From CAVVYV01 sp963818205 (GTDB lineage: Bacteria > Actinomycetota > Thermoleophilia > Solirubrobacterales > 70-9): a stretch of 64,000 nt of DNA. Positions 60,144-64,000 of the stretch are shown here, one piece after another. The notes under the pieces are model-generated. The model saw nothing but the letters and a program-made list of their open reading frames with translations. It was not told the DNA's origin and did not search any database. Position numbers and translations under genes: made by a program. Every line of letters begins with the position of its first letter. Positions within the stretch are counted from its first letter, which is position 1. Where the stretch lies: assembly GCA_963818205.1 (NCBI GenBank), contig CAWFRG010000004.1, positions 62,001 through 126,000 on the forward strand. The letters run 5' to 3'.

Positions 60144-60881
60144 GTGGCAGCGCGCCGTCCAGTTCGAATCGGCTGCTCAGGCTGGGCCTATCCGGACTGG
60201 CGCGGACGGCTCTACCCGAAGGGGCTTCCGCAGAAGCGCTGGCTCGCCCGCTACGCGGAGGAGTTCGACACCGTCGAGGTCAACAGCACCTTCTACCGCC
60301 TCGCCTCCCCCACCGCGGTCGAGGCCTGGGTCGAGCAGACGCCAGAGGACTTCGTGTTCGCAGTCAAGGCGAGCCGCTACCTCACTCACGTCAAGCGCCT
60401 GATCAATCTCGGCCCCTACATCAAGCGTTTCTACGACCCGCTCGAGAGGCTGGTCGAGTCCGGCAGGCTCGGGCCGGTGCTCTGGCAGCTGCCGGAGAAC
60501 TTCCACCGTGACGACGAGCGGCTGGCGGGGGCGCTTGCGGCGCTCCCGCAGGGGCGCCATGCATTCGAGTTTCGCCACCCGAGCTGGTTCACATCGGACG
60601 TCTACTCGCTCCTCCGCAAGCACAGGGTCGCCCTGGTGATCGGTGACCACCCGAAGTGGCCGTTTCAGGCCCACGAGCGGACCACCGACTGGACCTTCAT
60701 CCGCTTCCACTACGGCCGCCGGGGCCGCAACGGCAAGTACTCCGACTCCGAGCTCGACACCTGGGCTCGCCGCCTCGCCCAGTGGCGCCGCCAGACCGAG
60801 GTCTTCGCCTACTTCAACAACGACTGGCGGGGCTACGCGCTGGAGAACGCCAGGCGCCTGAAACGCAGCCTCGGCGTCTGA
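60144..60881 (+). CDS. DUF72 (YecE-like) protein, second paralogue
   Basis: 245 residues from GTG 60144. IGCSGWAYPDWRGRLYP, FDTVEVNSTFYRL, FAVKASRYLTHVKRL and the C-terminal VFAYFNNDWRGYALENA are the full DUF72 set. It is closer to the family norm than the paralogue at 56744. Function unknown. It starts 7 nt after the phosphatase gene, so they may be co-transcribed. Confidence 0.88.
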   Translation: MAARRPVRIGCSGWAYPDWRGRLYPKGLPQKRWLARYAEEFDTVEVNSTFYRLASPTAVEAWVEQTPEDFVFAVKASRYLTHVKRLINLGPYIKRFYDPLERLVESGRLGPVLWQLPENFHRDDERLAGALAALPQGRHAFEFRHPSWFTSDVYSLLRKHRVALVIGDHPKWPFQAHERTTDWTFIRFHYGRRGRNGKYSDSELDTWARRLAQWRRQTEVFAYFNNDWRGYALENARRLKRSLGV

Positions 60882-60886
60882 AGGAA

Positions 60887-61225
60887 CTAATGCCGGCGCC
60901 AGTTCCCGCCCAGCATCTTGCTGAGGCGGCCTCCGCGGCGCGGCTTGAAGCTCGGCGGGCCCTTCTCCGGCGGCGGCAGCTGTGCCACGGCAGACGCATC
61001 GATGTTCAGCCGCACCGCCCTCTCGGCGGTGCGAGCGACCTCGGGGGCATCGGCGAAGCGGAGCTCACCGTCCGTGGTCTCGATCACGAAGCCGTCGAGG
61101 ATGTGCTCGCGGTAGTTGTCCACGACCTCGTCGACCTTTCCCACCTCCACCCCGTCGGAGGAGTAGACGGGCGTGCCGCGCGCGACCGCGGCGTAGTGGA
61201 TTCCGGGGCCCTCGTCGATTTCCAT
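60887..61225 (-). CDS. PRC-barrel-like (DUF2171-type) protein
   Basis: 112 residues. ARGTPVYSSDGVEVGKVDEVVDNYREHILDGFVIET is a PRC-barrel-like beta domain. The C-terminal 30 residues are Pro, Lys and Arg-rich. Proteins of this type are common in Actinobacteria with unclear roles. Divergent from the DUF3052-like gene. Confidence 0.65.
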   Translation of the reverse strand: MEIDEGPGIHYAAVARGTPVYSSDGVEVGKVDEVVDNYREHILDGFVIETTDGELRFADAPEVARTAERAVRLNIDASAVAQLPPPEKGPPSFKPRRGGRLSKMLGGNWRRH

Positions 61226-61271
61226 GGCTAAAGCATACGAACACCGTCGAAACGGCCGCTAAGTTCCGGGC

Positions 61272-61613
61272 GTGGCCGGCTACTCGGGAACCCCCCTCGC
61301 GAAGAAGCTCGGAAGCCGCGCGGAGCTGAACCGCCGTCTCCCCGCCCTGCGCAGGGCTCTCGAGCCGGCGGGAGGGCTCTGGATCGCTTGGCCAAAGGCC
61401 TCGTCCGGCGTCGAGACCGACCTGAAGTTCGCCGACGTGCAGGAGCTTGGACTCGCCAGCAAGCTCGTCGACAACAAGGTCTGCGCGATCGACGAGACCT
61501 GGTCGGGAGCTCGGATGGTGATCCGGCTAAGCGACCGCCAGGCCGCCCAGTCTCGAAGCGAAGGGCGAAGCCCGGAGCGACTTAAGCGCAGCGGCCGCCG
61601 CGGTCGCGCCTGA
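61272..61613 (+). CDS. DUF3052-like protein with an internal deletion
   Basis: 113 residues. It opens as family members do (AGYSGTPLAKKLG) and ends its conserved part with GGLWIAWPKASSGVETDL and NKVCAIDETWSGARMVIRL. The stretch normally between, about 35-45 residues, is missing without loss of frame, so SRAEL follows directly after KKLG. The last 17 residues come from repeat copy C. A -10 TAAGTT (61260-61265) ends 6 nt before GTG 61272. It may be a shortened or non-functional version. Confidence 0.7.
   Translation: MAGYSGTPLAKKLGSRAELNRRLPALRRALEPAGGLWIAWPKASSGVETDLKFADVQELGLASKLVDNKVCAIDETWSGARMVIRLSDRQAAQSRSEGRSPERLKRSGRRGRA
61562..61613. repeat. Convergent-junction palindromic repeat, copy C (second half)
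   Basis: Matches positions 52921-52975 of copy B with about eight differences, keeping GGGC-GAA-GCCC and the GC-rich hairpin. It forms the 3' end of the DUF3052-like gene and ends 4 nt before the stop of the convergent hydrolase gene. Confidence 0.6.
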
Positions 61614-61616
61614 CGG

Positions 61617-62477
61617 TTAGCCGCTGAGGCGCTCCGCCACCGCCGGCTGCTCGCTGAAGCCGGCGATCTCCCGGGCCAGCCTCCCTCCCTGCCAGGAGAG
61701 CGGGGCCTTGCCGGGCTCCTCGCTGATCAGCCGGGCCCCCGGGATCGCCTCCGCCCAGGCCTCGGCCACCGGGTAGGGATGGCCCGGGTCGACCTCGTCG
61801 TAGCTGGCGACCACCAGCGCCGGGACATCGAGGGAGCCGAGCTCCGCCATGCCGTCGAAGGGGATCGAGCGCGGCACCTCGCGCAGTGCCCTGGCGACTG
61901 CGTCCGGGTGGCGGTGAAGCTGGATCCGCTCGCGGGCGAGCCGAAGCACGGTCTCGCGCCATGAGCCCTCGACCGTGAGGTCAGCCTCGAAGGCCTCCAT
62001 GAACCCCTCCACCCCTCCCCGCTCGAGGCCGTCGGCGAGCCGACCCCAGGCCTCGAGCACCTCGTCCGGGGCGGGCAGGCCGAGCTGCACCGGCCCGATC
62101 AGGACCGCGCCCGCGACCTCGTCGCGGTGCTCGAGAGCGTAGGTGGCGATCGTGTGGCAGCCCATCGAGTGGCCGCAGAGCACCGGCCTCTCGGCCCCCT
62201 GGCTCTCCAGCACCGCTCCCAGGTCGTCGGCCAGCTCCCGGTAGGTATATCCCGCCTCTGCCGGAGCCGGCGCCGACTCGCCGTGACCGCGGGCGTCGTA
62301 GGAGATCTGGCGGTAGCCCCGCCGCGGCAGCGCGTTTGACCCGTGGACGACGTAGCGGCGGGTCGCCGTCACCCCGTGCAGGAGCACGATCGGTGGCCCC
62401 TCCCCCACGCTCTCGCCCGCCAGCTCGATCCCGGACGAGTCGACCGTGAAGGGCGCTGGCTCGAGGCCCTCGGCCAT
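61617..62477 (-). CDS. Alpha/beta hydrolase
   Basis: 286 residues. IVLLHGVTATRRYVVHG, the nucleophile elbow CGHSMGCH and VASYDEVDPGHPYP (acid) are clear. At the usual His position the sequence is EEPGKAPLSWQGGRLA, with no obvious catalytic His, as seen in a subgroup of such proteins. Substrate unknown. A peroxiredoxin gene lies 11 nt upstream on the same strand, suggesting an operon. Confidence 0.82.
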   Translation of the reverse strand: MAEGLEPAPFTVDSSGIELAGESVGEGPPIVLLHGVTATRRYVVHGSNALPRRGYRQISYDARGHGESAPAPAEAGYTYRELADDLGAVLESQGAERPVLCGHSMGCHTIATYALEHRDEVAGAVLIGPVQLGLPAPDEVLEAWGRLADGLERGGVEGFMEAFEADLTVEGSWRETVLRLARERIQLHRHPDAVARALREVPRSIPFDGMAELGSLDVPALVVASYDEVDPGHPYPVAEAWAEAIPGARLISEEPGKAPLSWQGGRLAREIAGFSEQPAVAERLSG

Positions 62478-62488
62478 CGGAACCGAGC

Positions 62489-62944
62489 TCAGGCGAGCCG
62501 CTCGACGGCGCGCTCGAGGTCTCCCACCTGCTGGTAGCGAATCCCGAAGCGGGCGACGTGGCGGTAGCGGACGATCCCCTCCCCGTCCACCAGGAAGATC
62601 GATCGACGCAGGAAGCCGCCGGGGGCGACGACCCCGTAGGAGCGAGCGACACGCTTTCCTGGGTCGCTGAGCAGGGGCAGCTGGAGTCCGTTCTCGGTGA
62701 CGAAGCGTTCGTGCGACTCCACCGACTGCGGCGAGATCCCGAGCATCGGCACCCCGAGCGCCTCGATCCGGTCGCCGTCATCGCGGTAGGAGCAGAACTG
62801 CTTGGTGCAGACCGGGGTGAAGTCTCCTGGGTAGAAGGCGAGGATCAGCCCCTCGCCGCGGTAGTCGGCGAGCCGGTAGGTGCGTGAGCCGGTGCCCTCG
62901 AGCTCGAAGTCCGGGGCGCTGTCGCCCTCGCGAACCTTCGCCAT
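62489..62944 (-). CDS. Peroxiredoxin (Bcp/AhpE-like)
   Basis: Thiol peroxidase reducing hydrogen peroxide and organic peroxides. 151 residues. APDFELEG at the start, YPGDFTPVCTKQFCSYRD with the peroxidatic Cys and a second Cys five residues later (the BCP arrangement), and LVDGEGIVRYRHV near the end. ATG 62944 is the start. Divergent from a methyltransferase gene. Confidence 0.88.
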   Translation of the reverse strand: MAKVREGDSAPDFELEGTGSRTYRLADYRGEGLILAFYPGDFTPVCTKQFCSYRDDGDRIEALGVPMLGISPQSVESHERFVTENGLQLPLLSDPGKRVARSYGVVAPGGFLRRSIFLVDGEGIVRYRHVARFGIRYQQVGDLERAVERLA

Positions 62945-63027
62945 CAGCCGCCCCGCCCGATTAGCCGCCCGATCTTCAACGCTCCGAAGGCTAGCTGGCG
63001 GTTCCGGGCTGCGATCATCGCGCCACC

Positions 63028-63681
63028 TTGCCCGAGCGAGCGACCGAGCGCGATACCGGGCCGCCGCCGCGGCGGATCCAGATCCTCGCCCGGGGAATGA
63101 ACACCGTGATCGCCAGGGCCCCATTCGCCTGGCCGCTCCTGCGGGGAACGATGCGCCGCATCTTCGACCGGCTCGCGCCGACCTGGGAGGCCCGCTCCTC
63201 CGTCGAGCACCTGACGCCGCTCGCCGCCGCCCTCCTCCACGTCCGCCCCGCCCCCGAGCGGGCCCTGGATCTGGGCACCGGCCTCGGTGACGCGGCGCTG
63301 CTGATCGCGCGGGAGTTCCCCCAGGCGCGGGTCCGCGGCGTCGACCTCTCCGAGGAGATGATCCGTCTCGCCCAGCGGCGGATCGGGCTCGACCCCGAGG
63401 GGCGGGTCGCCTTCCGGGTCGCCGACGCCGCGGACCTCCCCTATGAGGACGACTCGTTCGACCTCGTCGCCCAGCTCAACATGCCGCCCTTCTTCGCCGA
63501 GACCGCCCGGGTGCTGCGGCCGGGCGGCTACTTCGTGATCGCGGCGACCTTCGGCCCCGCGACCCCGTTCTACACGCCCGAGTCCGTGCTTCGCCGCGGC
63601 TTCGCCCGCGTCGGGCTCGAGCAGGTCGAGAGCGGTGGCGCCGGCGACGGCACCTACTGGGTGGCGCGGCTCCCGGGCTAG
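63028..63681 (+). CDS. Class I SAM-dependent methyltransferase
   Basis: Up to 217 residues. ALDLGTGLGDAALLIA is motif I, VRGVDLSEEMI motif II, and YEDDSFDLVAQLNMPPF and LRPGGYFVIAATFGP follow, the Methyltransf_11 arrangement. The TTG at 63028 is favoured because the third codon positions are GC-rich from there on; ATG 63097 gives a shorter protein that still holds the full domain. Substrate unknown. Confidence 0.82.
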   Translation: MPERATERDTGPPPRRIQILARGMNTVIARAPFAWPLLRGTMRRIFDRLAPTWEARSSVEHLTPLAAALLHVRPAPERALDLGTGLGDAALLIAREFPQARVRGVDLSEEMIRLAQRRIGLDPEGRVAFRVADAADLPYEDDSFDLVAQLNMPPFFAETARVLRPGGYFVIAATFGPATPFYTPESVLRRGFARVGLEQVESGGAGDGTYWVARLPG

Positions 63682-63733
63682 CGGCCGCTCATGGCCGCGA
63701 TCCCCTGTTGGGCGCAAGCCATAGATTCAACCT

Positions 63734-64000
63734 GTGAACGCCGATCGCTCGCACCTCTTGCTCGTCAACCCCTCCTCCGGGGGCGGCCGCGCCCGGAAGC
63801 TCCTGCCCGAGGTGGAGGGAGAGCTCCGGCGGCGGCAGATCGCCTTCCGCACGATCGAGACCCGGAGCCTCGAGCACGGTATCGAGGAGGCACGGCGCGC
63901 CGCGGATGGGGGCGAGACTCCCGTGGTCATGAGCGGCGACGGGCTGATCGGACAGGTCGGGGGCGCCCTGGCCGAATCGGGAGCGTCGCTGGGGATCATT
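63734..64000 (+). CDS. Diacylglycerol kinase-family lipid kinase (C-terminus off the window)
   Basis: The first 89 residues are visible. LLLVNPSSGGGRARKLLPEV is the first motif and VVMSGDGLIGQVGGALAESG corresponds to the GGDGT nucleotide-binding loop, here SGDGL. It resembles YegS/BmrU-type lipid kinases. A -10 TAGATT (63722-63727) ends 6 nt before GTG 63734, so the transcript is probably leaderless. Confidence 0.85.
   Translation, partial: MNADRSHLLLVNPSSGGGRARKLLPEVEGELRRRQIAFRTIETRSLEHGIEEARRAADGGETPVVMSGDGLIGQVGGALAESGASLGII

Noticed and set aside
1..64000. tRNA, rRNA, CRISPR arrays, insertion sequences or prophage
   Set aside because: I found no cloverleaf-like gene, no regularly spaced repeats, no transposase or phage structural gene when reading through the window.

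Overview
The window comes from a very GC-rich chromosome. It is most likely an actinobacterium of the Thermoleophilia/Solirubrobacterales kind: SepF, YggT, an RsiG-like anti-sigma and a GarA-like FHA/MerR pair are present, GTG and TTG starts are frequent, and the gene orders rpsB-tsf-pyrH-frr-uppS-cdsA, dxr-rseP-ispG-proS and hisZ-hisG-hisD-hisB-hisH-hisA-hisF are kept. The assignment is inferred from gene content; there is no rRNA in the window. I saw no tRNA, rRNA, CRISPR array, insertion sequence or prophage.

Layout. 1-5.2 kb: a partial isocitrate/isopropylmalate dehydrogenase, small genes, and three tandem copies of an 83-nt structured RNA (2.1, 3.2 and 3.4 kb), each with its own promoter, upstream palindrome and terminator. 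5.2-13.1 kb: murA and the histidine operon. 13.1-21.8 kb: a beta-propeller protein, a CCA-adding/poly(A) polymerase-like enzyme, a sialidase-like secreted protein, then a division/envelope cluster (yfiH, yggS, sepF, proC, yggT, lspA, rluD). 22-30.5 kb: translation and envelope genes (rpsB, tsf, pyrH, frr, uppS, cdsA, dxr, rseP). 30.5-31.4 kb: a Xre/RES toxin-antitoxin pair. 32-37.6 kb: acyl-CoA synthetase, ispG, proS, CDP-alcohol phosphatidyltransferase. 37.7-41.3 kb: an RsiG-like/FHA/MerR regulatory cluster and an alkyl-DHAP synthase homologue. 41.3-64 kb: accessory metabolism and stress genes, including nadE, an RTX-type protein, a wax ester synthase/DGAT, an RlpA-like protein behind a perfect CRP-type palindrome and a c-di-AMP (ydaO) riboswitch, dinB, a flavin monooxygenase, ccdA, and a decayed island (58.1-60.1 kb) with a LAGLIDADG endonuclease gene between two truncated genes.

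Two properties run through the whole window. First, many genes have a TANNNT -10 element ending 6-9 nt before the start codon, so many transcripts are probably leaderless. Second, at least a dozen genes, including essential ones (dxr, hisD, hisB, nadE), are interrupted by single-base frameshifts that restore a good protein when corrected. This points to indel errors in the assembly more than to real pseudogenes, and the annotation treats them so. The apparent HisB-HisH fusion is explained the same way.

The strongest candidate for something undescribed is the tandem small-RNA family at 2.05-3.51 kb. Copies differ mainly at paired positions, with compensatory changes, and share a fixed promoter architecture with the palindrome CCGCA-N3-TGCGG placed 19-20 nt upstream of the -35. 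A second candidate is a palindromic repeat found three times, each time exactly at the junction of convergent genes.
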